A stretch of 64,000 nt of DNA. Source: Sialis fuliginosa. Lineage: Eukaryota > Arthropoda > Insecta > Megaloptera > Sialidae. The notes under the pieces were generated by a model. That model worked only from the letters and a program-made list of their open reading frames with translations. It was not told the DNA's origin and made no database searches. The DNA is taken from contig OY540810.1 in assembly GCA_961205875.1 (NCBI GenBank), positions 22,444,001 to 22,508,000 on the forward strand. The letters run 5' to 3'. How positions within the stretch are numbered: the first letter of the stretch is position 1; every line of letters starts with the position of its first letter. This document shows positions 31,850 through 45,433 of this stretch, piece after piece. A program made the position numbers and the translations under genes.

Positions 31850-34655
31850 TATTGGATAAATTAGACAATTATCTATAACACCTTAGGTATAAGAGAGACC
31901 TCTACGAAATGGTTTGCGGAAAAGCAAAAAAAAAGATAAAAGAATATTGGTTACTGTTACTATACTTTTTAATCAGTGAAGAGCAAAAAAAGACCTCACT
32001 ATATTATGGTAATCTAATCTATAACTTAGTTTAAAAAATATTTTTTACTACACAAATTTTTTCAATGTGGTCTCATTTTAAGTACGGTCCTACCTGAAAG
32101 TTCGTCATAATTAAAAAAAAAAGAGATATAAACGAAAATGAGATTTAAAAACAATATATTATATTATGTACCAATATATCAGTGATAAGAACATATTATT
32201 ATATGTATAGTTTACTATAGTTTGAAAGATATTTATATTTAACGTTATTTATTAAAAAATAGTCTATCTTATAAACTTGTAAGATTTTCGAATGGATGAA
32301 ATCTGTAAAATCTTACTTTCAACAACCTTTCTGAAAAAAGTTACTCCTGGCTTAAATTCTGAAAAATACTACCAAAATCTTTGCGAGCTATTTATAGCGC
32401 GATTTACTAACTCCATAAACAATTTGAATATATTTTTGTCTTAGTAGAGACCAAATTTCTTTATAAAATCAAATATTTTCTGGACTAGGGCAAGGGGAAC
32501 AAACACTCCAAGTGTACAAAAATATGCTCCCTTATAAGATCTTTGCACCCTATATAAGCGACCTCCTAGGTTAACATTATGGGCTTAAGAATAAAAAACT
32601 AAGTACCTACTCTTACCCACATTTTTATCAAAGTTTGTTATTTCTAACAGCCATGTAAATCTTCAAATGGACGAATCAGAACCCAGCATTTGTTATTTAA
32701 CAGATGTCAACAACAAAAAACTGGTAACAGTTTCGAGCATTACTATTTTTCTTATTTAATATTCGTTTATTGTAAACACTCAATATTTTATTCGACATCG
32801 ATTTTTTTTACTTAAAAAATCATATTAAATACATCGAAACTAAAGATTAAACAATATGCAATATTAAATAATAGCGATGAATAAATAATGAAAAATAAAA
32901 AATAATAATAAAAATACTTTTATAGTATAATGCGTTTTAAAATCAATTTCTGTACGTAGATAAATAATTATACTGTTTATATCCGACATGTCCTTCTAAT
33001 GCTTTTATATTTCGTAGTTTAATTACAGGTTACGTACACATTCGGCTGTATTCGTGTCGGTATGTCGGTAAAACAGTTTATTGTATTTTGAGCATTGTTG
33101 TAATCAAACCATCTGGGAAAATTAAAATAATAGACAAAAATGCACGTGCAAATTTTGAAATAATAATAATTCAGCAACATATCAATCATCTTTGTACAAT
33201 GCATTGTAATTATGATTATTTTTATTTTGTGGGATTGTTTTTTTATTATTCCAAATTTTGATGAATGGTAGATTGTTATTTAATTTTGTTTATATTTTTG
33301 TTTTAATGTTTTTACCTTGTACCTTAATTCTCTATTCTACGAAATATGGTAGTATGTTTTCTATCGAGTATTATTAAATTTCGAAAGTTTTATTTATTTT
33401 ATTTTTATATATCGAACTACAAACCCATTTGAATTTCTTCTATTGAAGGTGAATATGCCAAATGCTAAAATAACTATTTATAATATTTTGCAAGTATTGC
33501 AACTCATGCTTAAATTTTTAGTATCATATTGGGTTTTAAATAAATTATCAACGTTTTTACAACTAAAAACTTTGACAATTCTATTTGAACATTTTTTTTT
33601 TTAAAGTTAAAGAGGTGTGCATTACATGCATGCCCAAGCCATGTTATTTCTTCATTTAACAAATTTTCCACTATTTATGAAATGCTTAATAGAATAGTGG
33701 AATAATTATATTAATTAATTATTTAATAAATTATAATTTTACGATTTAGTTTATAAATATTAAATATTAAACTTAAATAATATATTTTATATGTAGTTTA
33801 ATATAGCAAAACAACATGTGTTAAATGTGATTTATGCTTACAATAAAATATAGATATAGTGGGTAGATGATCACAGGATCTGATATATTGTTTTAATTTG
33901 TATAATATTACAATTAGGTATTAGGTATGTTACTTACAGTGATGACATGAAATTATTTATAAACATTATTTAATAAAACGGAGTTAATTAATTATTAATT
34001 AAAAGCATCGAAACTGTTTAATTTTATCACAACACTAATAATTATATATCCATATTAGTCCAGGTAACGTAGAATTTTTTACTGGTGTAAAATTTGGAAA
34101 AATGCACAAGGTGCCAAATTTAAATAGTGATTAGAACATGTCCAGATGTATATTGCCTGAAAACTCCCTAGCAATGTTTGCTCCGGAACACACTTAACCA
34201 AGGGTCCAAAGTTTATATATTTAAAAACATAATAGTAATGAAATATACAATACATAACTTTCTACAGAAAATCGTTTATTCATACATAAATGCATATGAA
34301 TATTTTTTAATGTTTATAACATTAAATCATATGTTAGTCATATAACTATCAAATATCTTGCAAAATAAAAATAGTTTCTTAGATATAAACCGACACATGC
34401 ATCTGAAAAAAAAAACTAAAAAAATATATATATCATAGTATATTATGTGGCCACACGCCGAAAAAATGTCGCTGCATCTCCCATAAAGTTAAACGAGACA
34501 GATACAAATTGTAGAAACATATAATAGAAGCGAAATAAAATGACAGAACTGTATATTATAAACAACCAGAAAAAGAACATGAAAGTTAACAGTAATATTC
34601 AGAGCAGGATATGTATATTTCAGCAAACCAGACAATAATAATAATGAAATTATCT
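31850..34655. other. Long A+T-rich stretch without recognised features
   Basis: About 2.8 kb in which I find no gene, terminal repeats or RNA motif. It contains long A/T runs and short chance frames only. Confidence 0.45.
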
Positions 34656-34666
34656 TATTTCAATAG

Positions 34667-35504
34667 CAGGGCCGTAACTACCACCGGGACAACCGGGCCG
34701 GTGCCCTGGGCCCTCCGGAAAAGAAAGCTATTTTTTTACGAAATAGGATTTAAAAAAGTTATGAGTTAAACTCATTTTGATTCAACACGCAGATAATTTA
34801 ACAAAAAAAAAAAAACGTAAAAAATTATATTTTTAAAACATTAATAGAATTATCTTTAGGGCCATCGCATAGTACCTAAAAAATCTACAAAAAATAATGT
34901 CCCTCTACCATTTGTTGCCCACAAGATACCAACGAGTTAATTTTTATTTTTTAGCTGTTTTGATTTGGAACTTGTCACACTTAATATTTATAATCATAAG
35001 GAATATCTTTTCTCAAAATTTTATTAAAATCGATTTACTATTGGTCGTTGTAAAAAAATACTAATGTTCTTTTTAGGTTATGTAATAAAATTATATGATT
35101 TTAAAATATTTAGTTTTATAGGGAAATTCATGACGAAGAAATGCATTTTTTATTTTTGCCAATAGAATTGGAGATATTTAGAAAAAATGTACACGAAAAA
35201 CCTGTAACAATAGTTGTTTTTTCAACAAGGTGAAAAAAAATTCGCTCTTATGACTCCACTATAAATCGAGTTTAATGTAGCTCGATATGATAAATTATTG
35301 TTTGTTTTTTTAAAAAAAATATTTACTGGTGTAATTTTGTTTACAAAAAATATTAATAATTAAAATTTGAAAGCATTCACATTATTATTGAAAAACTTTT
35401 TTTTTTAATAGTCACATACATCAAAATTGTTCAAAACATTTTTTATTAGGGGCCCCTCGATCACTTGTTGCCCCGGGGCCCCAGAGCTTCTAGTTACGGC
35501 CCTG
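34667..35504. mobile_element. hAT-like element family B, long copy, 838 bp
   Basis: The ends CAGGGCCGTAACTA and TAGTTACGGCCCTG are perfect 14-bp inverted repeats. The flanks ttcaatag and atcaatag match at 7 of 8, a good 8-bp TSD. G/C-rich blocks lie just inside both ends (ccaccgggacaaccgggcc and gttgccccggggccccaga). The A+T-rich interior has no coding frame, so it depends on a transposase from elsewhere. The shorter relative is at 4158-4373. Confidence 0.85.
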
Positions 35505-35512
35505 ATCAATAG

Positions 35513-36060
35513 TTAGTTTTTTCAATATTTTTTAAAAGAAATTCCTGAAATGTTTGCTGATCATTAATCAATATTTCATGAATACGTATGTATGTACAAT
35601 TTTACAAATTTTATCTGTGTAAAACATATTAAAACGTATCATCTATGCCAAATAAATTAATGCAGCTAGAAAACACATTTAATATTTTATTTAACAATTA
35701 TATGTCAAAGTATAAAAATATACAATTTGGGGAGCCCTCATTACCCCTCCCCCCACTCAACGGCGGACTAAATTGTAGCCCAGGGCGGAATGGTAAGTAT
35801 AGAACCCTCTAGTCTTGGGTTCTGAAAAATTAAAAGATTTTTGTCATTTAAAAAAATGTATTTCCTTACGACCTCCCCCTTAGTCTGCTACTGCTCCCAC
35901 TTCACCCTTGTAAGGGTTCGTAAGTATTATGTGAATTCTTATATAAGCTTTTTGTATTGCTTCCTCGCAATATCGAAGATACGAGAAGCTATGTGATCGT
36001 TTCAGATTGAGACAAAAAAAAAGTTCTCCAATTTCAAAATTTTAAATTTATTTATCCGTT
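35513..36060. other. No gene; possible fragments of G/C-end repeats
   Basis: A patch at 35730-35800 (cattacccctccccccactc, acggcggactaaattgtagc, ccagggcggaa) looks like the end of another hAT-like element, but no partner could be paired. The rest is A+T-rich. Confidence 0.35.
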
Positions 36061-36089
36061 TCACGTCAAGACAAACACTTTTCGTTCCG

Positions 36090-36300
36090 TGTCTGTCTGT
36101 CTGTCCGTCCGTCCGTCCGTCCGTCCGTCCGTCTGTCCCCTGAATCCTTGTCACACGCATAACTAATGAACCACTGAACCGATATTATTGAAACTTGGTC
36201 GGATGGTTGGGTTTGGTTTGAGGACGGTCCCATTTCAAAATCATCAAAATCGTGTGTAAGGGGGAGGGGTGACACCCCAAAATATTTCTTTTTTCAAGAT
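36090..36300. repeat. (GTCC/GTCT)n microsatellite in a dispersed repeat
   Basis: A tetranucleotide tract (gtctgtctgtctgtccgtcc and onward to 36137) is followed by catgaaccactgaaccga-type text: ataactaatgaaccactgaa, ccgatattattgaaacttgg and gggggaggggtgacacccc. This order is common at retroelement-like repeat ends in insects; the left portions of 12423, 40186 and 25509 show similar gtctgtccgtc tracts. The open frame over it is low-complexity. Confidence 0.5.
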
Positions 36301-36485
36301 ACCTCAAGAACGACTCATGTTACGAGAAAATTTTATAGAATATTTTTTGTAGAGAATTAAATTTCCTATAATATGGGTCTACTACGTTTGTTGTAAAATA
36401 TTCCCTTACAAAGATTTATCTAAATTAATTTTAAAAATTCGTGTTTTGTTTTTCTAAATTGATATTTGATTGGATATATTAAGTG

Positions 36486-36565
36486 TCATTTTGACGTTTT
36501 AAATGTCACTTTGGCGTTTTAAATGTCACTTTGACGTTTTAAATGTCATTTTGACATTTGCATAA
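36486..36565. repeat. 20-bp tandem repeat, four units
   Basis: The unit gtcattttgacgttttaaat recurs four times, with a C/T change in the fifth position and one A/G change; the last unit is partial. The array lies in A+T-rich DNA. Confidence 0.8.
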
Positions 36566-37544
36566 ATTTAGATTTAGATTGAAATTGTCAAAAAATTAAA
36601 AATATATGAAAAAATATTCAGGTGCGTTTTAAGAAAAAAATCGAATTAAGATTTTTTAGTAAAATTTGTATAAAAATTAAATGGTTAACCAATGCCAGGC
36701 AATTTATCTGAACACTATCGGTTTTAGTGAATTTAGCACGAGGAAGCACTGTGCATTTACTTGGCAGATGTTTTTTTTTCACTATAGGTACTATAGAAAA
36801 AATATTTTAAAGCATAAAATATCTATTAGTAATTATAAATAAATAATATCATACAATATAAAATGAAAGTATGTATTGTATATAAACTTCTGAGAATTTG
36901 ATGATATTTAAATAAAACTTCTTCTTTATTTTTGTTTATTAACGTTTCATCGCATCTTGCAGTGAAATTCTTGGAGACTCAAAAATTAAGTATATATTTA
37001 AAATATACATATCTTATTAAAAAATTATTCTCGGTCTCACACTAATGTATATTTATAAATACAATTTATGTAGGTTGAAATATTAATTAACTCTAAGTTT
37101 TAAGACAACGTTATAAATCTTGTTACTCCTTACTTTTAATTATTATTATACATAGGTAATAATATAAGCACAGTTCGTTTCGTGTTCTTCTTCTACATTC
37201 ACTTTTCTATGCAGTAAAGACTACTAATACAAATGTCCTTTTAATTAATACGAATGCGTTTCTAATATCACTAAAACTATGCAACACAAATTATTTATTC
37301 TATACCAATATAGTTTCTTGACATCTGGTTACAAGAATAGTATCTTATGACATATCTGTCTCGGCTCATATTTTTTTGTAATTTTCCTAAAGCTCTAAGT
37401 ATAAATAAATAAATATTTTGTTACAAAAAAAACATATATTTGTATAACATTAGGATTTTATTTGTTTTTATAAAATAAAAAAATGAAGGTCAATTATTTG
37501 TATGCATCGTATTATAGAGAACATTATATTATTTCAATCAGTCC

Positions 37545-37953
37545 TCAAAATCTAGGGTCTGATACAAGACTAAACTTGGCTTACACATATAAAAAGTCCT
37601 GAGTAACTTATTCATCAACGCCCAGCCTAAACCCTCGTACCCAGAAATATGAAATTTAAGGGTGTTTTCCTTAAGCACCCAATAAGAAGGATTTTTGAAA
37701 ATTCGATCCCTAGGGGGGAAGGTATTAACTTTTTTTGTACGTTTATCTGCATAACTAATTATACGAGTATTATGTATAAAGCCAAAAACATTTCTATATA
37801 AATAAAAATACACATATATTTATGATTATATATTTTGTTTATGCTTAATAGGGATAAAAAATTCTTCCAGATGATATTATATTTTATAATTTATAAATAA
37901 ATGTTCATAAAAACGAATAGAATATGGAAAAACCCACGGGCGAGCCGCTAGTA
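37545..37953 (+). mobile_element. Possible Helitron-like non-autonomous element (3' end)
   Basis: The right end, cccacgggcgagccgctag followed by t, has the form of a Helitron 3' terminus: a small G/C hairpin (cgg-gcgag-ccg), then CTAG, then T. Upstream, aagaaggatttttgaaaatt and cgatccctaggggggaagg resemble text at 49335-49370 (aaaggatttttcgaaattca, cccttacgggggtaa), suggesting a dispersed family. The 5' end could not be fixed, so the left coordinate is approximate. Confidence 0.35.
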
Positions 37954-37954
37954 A

Positions 37955-40180
37955 ATACATAAGTGATCTGATAATGCAATACGCGGAGAATCGTTGGTCG
38001 ATAGAACGTCCACATCGACGCGGCTTATACCCAGAAATCAAGATCCACATAAATGAAACATTACGTAAATTATTTTTTTATCGATAAAATTTTAATCGTT
38101 TTAAAAACTGATCTTTATTAATCGTTAAAGTATAAAATTAATATTAGCATTTAAATTAAAATCAATAACTAGAAACTAGAAACCTAATCTCGATGTTAGC
38201 GTTCTGTTGTTTTTTCAAAGCCGCCTTCAAAGTGACAGTGGTATAGGCCGGGCTATCGCTCTTCTTGGCCAAGATCCAAATGTTAACTTGTTTGAACATG
38301 TGTGTTAAAAATGTTAATTTTGACATGAGCAACAGGGCTGTCTACAATACGCATTATAACAAATGACAATCGGAGATATTACACTTGTCTTAGATAAGAA
38401 AAGAGCATAGATGTAAACAGCTGTGAAATTACTGAAAAACTAGATCTGCTGTGATTAATTTCGATTTTAATTTTTTTATTTGACGAGTTTTTTTTAAATA
38501 TTGTACAGTTGTGTTTACTTCACACGAAAAATATGTAGTAGGTATTTACTTATTTTAAAGAGATAAGAAAATATAAATGGTGAAAATATTGCAATTAATC
38601 CATTTTGACTATTTTCACAATGATAAACCCAAAATTAACAGAGTGAGCAAGAGTGATTTATATTTAAGATCTACATATTTTTATGAGAAAACGTTTAATT
38701 CTAAGATAAATTTGATAACCGAAAACGGATGCTTGTCTTATTAATTTATGAATTTTGTTAATTAATTTTGAAAATAATAGAAAAAACTATTTTAATAAGA
38801 CCTTTAGAGAATATTTTTATCTATAATTTACTATACTCAATACATTTTTTCTGTAATAATATTTTTTTTTGTAATAGTTCATTCTTCTACATACATACAT
38901 ATGTATATCTTGTTTGGGCAAACAAAATATTTTTTTATTTTTTTAGTCAACTGCGTGTTATCATAAAAAACAATTGTTTACTCGGCATTCGGAAGTACAT
39001 AAATTTTCTTTCATTTTTCACCTCTAGTCCAAAATCGATTATATTTGACCAACTGGCACTACTTCGAAAATGATCCATTTTTTGAAAAAAATATTGCTGT
39101 TCCTTGAACTGTTCCGTAAGTGCATTTTAGGTATTTCCCGAAAAAAATAAAAAAAGAGTTTTTTTTGTTTACTGAATTGACAGTACATGTTAAAATTGAT
39201 AGTATTTTTTTATACAAAATTGAATTCTTTAATCGGCAACTGTAATTTTTAATAAAAAATCGACTCCGTCGTTTTCTCCGTGCATTAATCACGTAAGGAT
39301 AATTTTCGATATTTTCAACCTTCATCCCTTGTAATGATTTGTATGTATTAAGTGACCTCCTCCTCTCCCCCTCCCACACATACACACATATAAGGATTCA
39401 TCCAAGTCCTACGTAATTAATGGACGTTCTCTTATGTATGTATATTTACTTACAAGATCAAATACCGAAGTAAACCATCTACAAAAGTTGTTTACATCTA
39501 TTATAGTCAGTTCAGTTTTATCGATAATTAATGTGTTTCATGTTCTAGAATTCTATTCATCGTTTATGTTTATTTTTACTTTTTGTGTTGCATCTATCTT
39601 GCTGTTTTATTAGTGAGATAATAGTATTTAAACGAACTGCATCGTTTGTAACTCATTTGGTGTCACAAATTGACGTTATTTTGATCACAGGCCGCGTCGT
39701 TTGGAATACTTGATTCGTATTAAAGCTAGTTCGTTTAATAAATTTATTTTAATCAAGTTAGTGTATATTTAGAACGGTGGGTGCTATTTTTATACACTGT
39801 GGAACATTAAGTAAATTCTGTTATATGTTAATGTCAGATGGATATAATTTATCGGCAAATTCGGTGTTAGCTTGCTTATATGAGATTTAGCATTTCGTGG
39901 TGAAAGGTTATTATTATTTACATACTTTAATTTTCTACATTATTATGTAGCTAAATATGTAGTTAAAATATTTCGACGCAAACCTTTATTAATATTTCAG
40001 GAAACTTATAGTTAACATATTTTATTAATTAATTATTATTTAAAATAACTTCATATACAATTTTCAAATATTCATTACATATTCTTAATCAGTTGTTCTC
40101 AAAATTTTTAGTTCAGAACCCCAGTATCCTTACGTGTTTTCATCGATTTTTGTACTTTCTTCAGTAGATAAAACTGATTT
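37955..40180. other. No gene seen
   Basis: A+T-rich, with a somewhat more mixed patch at 38170-38400. A short inverted pair ttaaacgaact (39630s) and agttcgtttaa (39730s) is noted but may be chance. Confidence 0.4.
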
Positions 40181-40185
40181 TTTCG

Positions 40186-40620
40186 AATTCGAAAAGAAAC
40201 CTTATTAATTTCAAATTGTCGTCCATCCGTCCTTTTCACTCAAAGCAAAATACCTCGTAAACTATGTATATATGCTAGAAACTTGAAATTTTTACTGAAT
40301 ATGTAGTAAAATATGTACAATGTTGCAAAAATAATCTTTCAAGAGGGGCACTAAGGAGCTAAAGCTAGGTAAAAAAAATATTTTTCTAAATCAAAAATGA
40401 CACCTGCAGAAGGCTTCAAAGCAAATCCAAAAAAAAAAACAAATTGTAAAAATAGGAAGGGGCGTCACATATTTTTTTATTTTTATATCTAGGCAAGTGA
40501 GGTGTCAAAATGTAGATCTCAATTAGTTGAACATGACACTTTTTATATTTTTTTCATACTCAAAATGCACCTGTAAATGGCTCCAAACAGTCCACGTAGT
40601 ACGTACTTCGGAACCCCCCA
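40186..40620. repeat. TTCCGAAG-end repeat family C, copy 2
   Basis: This shares blocks in the same order with 12423-13147: gtcgtccatccgtccttttc, caaagcaaaatacctcgtaa, gctagaaacttgaaattttt, gtgtcaaaatgtagatctca and gtagtacgtacttcggaac. Its left end has drifted and about 290 bp of interior is missing relative to copy 1. It is non-coding. Confidence 0.6.
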
Positions 40621-40639
40621 TTCTATTCTGACTATTTTT

Positions 40640-41790
40640 TGCCATGTGTGACGGTTTGTAAGCCTTCAGATACTTTAACTCAAAACCGAAAACATATATA
40701 GAAGGATGAAATTCTATATTTATATCAAAACAATTAAGAAAATAATCGAATTTTTATCAAATGGTGTGTTATAGAAAAAATGTATAATATAATGTTGAGA
40801 ACGTTATTTTCTGTTTTTTTTTCTCAGTTAGTCAAAAAGGTGTATTTTATAGATGCAACGTTTACCGTTGACTCGCAGTATTACTTATATATGAAAGTCC
40901 CGTGACACCCATAGAATTTTTTTATTCAATAAATACGAATATTTTATCTGTTTGATGCGTAAACGCGTCATATTAGAGACTAAATAAAAACTAAAATAAA
41001 AAGTAAATAAACAATTAATTATAACTGCAACATAATACATATGTATATTATTTTTGTAATGTTGTTGACAAAGTATAGCAAATAATAAATGTCAGCTGAA
41101 ATCCACTTTCCACTAATTTACTATGCAAAAATGTTTTTTCGCAAAAATCGGATCAGTTTTTTTTACAATCTTGTATTTGATATATTCTTCAACATGTTGA
41201 AACGTATTTATATAAAAATATTGACTCTAAAAATAGTTTATCTTTCATCTGAGTTTTATGCAATCCGAGCACTTCATTAGTGTGTTTGTGAAGGCGAAAA
41301 TAAAAGTTGTAATTAATTTTGTTGGCCACAGGACATTAAAATAATAGCTTTGCGTTATCTAGCACCTTATTTTTCAACTATATCAGATTTAAAACACTTT
41401 TTACATAACCTCACGCAATTAGTTGTAAAAAAAGAACATATGTCTCTTTGACAATTACATCCAAAAATAGACATTATATAATATAAGATACAAAAATTTC
41501 CTTTTCGTATAATAATCCTAACAATTCATTAGTGGATAATATTTTATTTTTTTGTAATTTATATGTAATGTAATTCTTTACATATTGTTAGTCCAAAAAA
41601 ATAATTTTTGACCAACAATAAATAAAACCCTTTTAAACAACTTACTCTCTTAAACTGAATCAGTGTGAATTACACTGATTCCGTCAGTGAACATAAAAGT
41701 AACTGAAATTCAGTGATTTCGGCCATATTGAGAATCCTTGTAACAATGATTCACTGATTTGCCGATGAACAGAAAGCAACGGACCTGTTC
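40640..41790. other. No gene seen
   Basis: A+T-rich. At 41650-41710 there is a local run of gaatcagtgtgaattacact and gattccgtcagtg, a small imperfect palindrome. Confidence 0.4.
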
Positions 41791-41804
41791 AAAGAGTGAA
41801 GTCT

Positions 41805-41897
41805 TAGTAACCTCAAGGGGGCACAATGGGCCCTAGTGGCCTAAGTGCAGGAGCATCGCTCCACCACCCCCCCCTTCATCATCATCATCATCCACTA
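41805..41897. repeat. G+C-rich patch with (ATC)n, possible LINE remnant
   Basis: cctcaagggggcacaatggg, ccctagtggcctaagtgcag and gagcatcgctccaccacc run into a C tract and (atc)6. The composition and the catcatcatc tract recall 59850-59950, which sits beside an (AAT)n tail. A LINE 3' region is possible; the match is loose. Confidence 0.3.
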
Positions 41898-41899
41898 AT

Positions 41900-43260
41900 T
41901 TGTTCAGTAATTATCCATTGATAAGCAGTAATTATATCAATTGCATTTAGGTTTTAATAAATCTATTCAAATATTTTAAACTTAACACACACTATTTTTT
42001 ATTAGATTATAATTTGAATAAATATGAGCTTATATATTTCATTTTAATTAATTGCATTTACAACAAACAAGTTTGTGAGTCAACTCCATCTTGTAAACAT
42101 ATTCTTTATTATAAACTTAAAGAATTATTACAAAGGTAGATTCATACAAACGTGTTATACTGGTATTATGCGTTTCTCTACAATATTTTTATTTTTGAAA
42201 AATCTTCGGTGAATTCAAAATTTAACTTAACAAAAATCAATTTCAATAAATTGTCTTGATTTTAACCCTACACCGGTTCTTCGTTGTATCACCCTAATAA
42301 AAGTAACGTGACACTGTTCAGTAGATAAAATATTTCTTGTATACAATTTTATTTTAGTTTAATAATGCTTACTAATTACCAATATATTAACAAAAAAATA
42401 TTATTAGCCTCAGACACATTACTTTTACAATTTATATTTTTCTAGATATTTTTTAAGGTAATCCTAAACATATTAGTTTATTCTATAATTATAAATATTA
42501 TAATATTCTATATTAAGAAAATTCATGAAAAATACAGTACCGCAAACATTATTGAAACTACAGCGTAGAACTAATTATTTTTTAAACTAACTACAAATAT
42601 TACAAAAATAATGGTTTAGACCAAAACCTAACCGAATGCTTTCTACAGGGTGTCGAATCGACATGAATTTTATTTAAATTTTAGAGCAGTGGTAATTTTA
42701 TAGTTATGTAAAACTGCTATTCTTTATTGTGCATCAAATATTACCCATTATCAGCACTGCTTTTAGACCGCTAATGCGCTAAATCATTAATAAATACAAC
42801 ACAACTCTCATTTAAATTTGATACCCGTTTGGCCTCAGCGATAAAATAATTAATAATATTAAAATAGATAAATAATTTTACGTTTTTCGTAAAAAATAAT
42901 ATAAATTTGGTTGACCCAAACAAACTCTTTCAAAGAAAACATTATTAATTGAGAAGTTCTTGAAACCACATTTAGCAATCTGCATACAGTGAATGTGTTA
43001 AATTTACATTAGTCCGTGTGTGTAAATGTTAACCAAAACTAATAAATCGTGTCCTATATTATTTTGTTTGTATACATACATAATATATAACAGCACGCAC
43101 TAATTAAAATTGAAATATGATCTGTAGAATGACATTTTAATATTTAATTATGTGAGAGGAATATTTATATTTTTATATGCAAACTTTAATAAATCGTTGA
43201 CTGATTTTATTGAATTAAGTTCAAGGGTCGACAGTTACAAATATTATGTTTTCTTGTCAG
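41900..43260. other. A+T-rich stretch, no feature seen
   Basis: No coding frame, RNA motif or paired terminal repeat was recognised. ctacagggtgtcgaatcg at 42646 may be a lone repeat end. Confidence 0.45.
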
Positions 43261-43275
43261 AATTTTAAAAAGATA

Positions 43276-43615
43276 CATGGGCGCCGGCAGAATTTCTTCC
43301 AGGGGGGTGCATCTAGATATATAAAATTAAATTACATATAAAATAATAAAAAAAAATATTTAAATAATAATTTTGTAGTAATAATAAACTTGTTGGTACT
43401 CCAGACTAAAAAAAAAAAAGGTCTTCAGTTTTTATTTTTTCTTATCTAAATTTATAAAATTACAGAGTGAACTTCACGCGACAAAAAAAGGTGCTCACTT
43501 TTATATTCTGACCTGAATTTTAAATTAAAAATTGTATTTCTTAATTTTTTAGTTTTTTCTTTTTTGCCAGGGGGGTGCAAGTGCGCCTCCTTGCACCCCC
43601 CTCCCGGCGCCCATG
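43276..43615 (-). mobile_element. hAT-like MITE family F, copy 2
   Basis: The ends CATGGGCGCCGG and CCGGCGCCCATG are perfect inverted repeats, flanked by aaaagata and aaaatata (7 of 8). The right half read on the minus strand (cgggaggggggtgcaaggag, then ttaagaaatacaatt) matches the left half of 18614-18904, so the copy is inverted. At 340 bp it is about 50 bp longer. Non-coding. Confidence 0.85.
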
Positions 43616-43673
43616 AAAATATATTAGGTATATGCTGTATAAATATAATGTTTTAATATACTATACATATTAT

Positions 43674-43893
43674 CAGTAGCAGAATAAGGAGGGCTGATAT
43701 TCGGGGTTTGGTCACGACCCCCCCCCCCCCTCCGAAATATTCAGTGTTCTAAAAAAAAGTATGTTTTGCGAAAACATCAGTTCAAAATACCTTTCGAAAA
43801 AATATTTTTATTATTGTTTAATTTACGATTAAAAACAAATGTATGTATTTATCTCCCCCCCCCCCCCCGAAAATGTTTCTTACTACGCCACTG
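43674..43893. mobile_element. hAT-like MITE with two C runs
   Basis: The left end CAGTAGCAGAATAAGG and the complement of the right end, CAGTGGCGTAGTAAG, are imperfect inverted repeats. Runs of 13 and 14 C bases (43718-43730, 43855-43868) lie inside. CAGTGGCGTA is the same terminus as at 15445. No clear TSD. Confidence 0.55.
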
Positions 43894-43899
43894 TATATC

Positions 43900-44600
43900 A
43901 CCAATATTTTAATACCGTTGGTTTCTACTTACCGCACATGTTATAAAAATAAAGGTCATAAAAGTTTGTAACCTCGTTGAAAGATTTTGTAAGAAATTAT
44001 TTTTACTATCGCAGAACATTATATATAAGTACATATATTATATGTTATATGTACATACATACCTATTATTGAATTAAGGTCCTGTAAAATTAATTTATTC
44101 TGATTTTTCTGCTTTATTTTTATCTGGAAAATATTTTATTATTTAATAAAAAAATTAATATTCAACAAAAAATTATTAATTCATTATTATTTAATCAAAT
44201 AAAAAATCAATTTTAAATAATATACGTTTGTATGTAATATATTTAAATCTTAAACATTCCTTATTGATTGGTAAATTAATTTAATGATGACCTCTATCAT
44301 TACAATGATAAATTATTGAGTGTCGCTTTTAATCGATGTTTCTTGTGTTTTTTTTGTACTGTGTATATTATAAGAAATTCATGTACTATGTGTCATATAA
44401 ATACATTTTATTAGAAAAAAGCGAGACCTCACCCCACGTAATGGCCTATCAGCGAATGACCAAATATAATATGTTTTCATACATATTTGTAATGCTATTC
44501 TTCCCTATAAATACCAACACTATGTCGCAAATACAATTAACCCTCTAATGCATCAATTTTTTGAGACCCAATTGGTTCTGTTTATATTAATTTCACTTTT
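43900..44600. other. No feature seen
   Basis: A+T-rich DNA with only unrecognised short frames. Confidence 0.4.
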
Positions 44601-44799
44601 TTCAACAAAATTTTCTTTGCACTAAACTTTGTGGCCGAACTATTGAAGCTACAGTAACGAAATTTACATTTCGTGTAGCCAAAATAATTCTCCCCAAAGC
44701 AGTGTTGTGCAATTGGAGGGAAAAAAATTGTATGGCTGAAAAAACCGTCCGCCTTAAAGCGGGTAAGTGCAACATAAATCCGCGTACCTCCTGTAAGCG

Positions 44800-45113
44800 C
44801 CATTTTAAATATGTACATCTCCATGACTATAATACAAGAAATAGAGGTGACTTAAAAATATTACAAACACGTCTTAATATTGTTTATAACGAGGTCCATA
44901 ACTTAATAATAAAAATACATATATAATAAACTCCATAATGAAATTAAATATCTACCGCTAAATATATTTAAAAAGAAATTTAAGTTGCTCTTGTTAGACA
45001 AATCTAATTATAAAATCGAAGAATTTTAATCTAAAGTTTATTTTTTTGTATTTGGCATATTCAATACCTGCAGTAGGTACTGTTTGAATAAAAATACTTT
45101 ATTATTATTATTA
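44800..45113 (+). mobile_element. LINE 3' end: ORF2 C-terminus with a frameshift, and (ATT)n tail
   Basis: Reading right from about 44815, the frame gives LHDYNTRNRGDLKI, a motif typical of the very C-terminus of insect LINE ORF2 proteins. The reading then shifts by one base: from 44922 another frame continues YNKLHNEIKYLPLNIFKKKF and ends KSNYKIEEF at a stop (45027-45029). About 65 bp of UTR and the tail aaaatactttattattatta follow. Reverse transcriptase is absent, so this is a short 5'-truncated copy. Jockey/CR1-like is likely but not certain. Confidence 0.65.
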
Positions 45114-45433
45114 CAGGGTTAAATATTAGAAAACCTTCTAATTTTAAATTTTTCGCCCTTGTTACGCAGCGTCCTGAGTCAGTTTGCACACTATCTTAAC
45201 AAACAAAACCATCTTGTCATCATTATAAAAAAACAATCAATTTTTATTCGCTTTGGATTCTGAACAAATATCATCCGACCCCCAACGTAGTTCCGTTAGA
45301 CCCACCACACTACTAATCTATATAAAACGACTTGCCCAACATTTTATGACATAATACCTATATAATTTTTCCATTTTCAGCACCAAAAAAAATCTCCAAT
45401 ATAGCTGACAATTATGACGGTACCAAATAACCG

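Noticed and set aside
36066-36275. 69-codon frame on the minus strand rich in DGRT repeats
   Set aside because: It is the translation of a tetranucleotide microsatellite, not a protein gene.
43261-43620. Possible CRISPR-like or regulatory palindrome from catgggcgccgg pairs
   Set aside because: The pair are the terminal inverted repeats of a MITE with an 8-bp TSD, and there is no spacer array.
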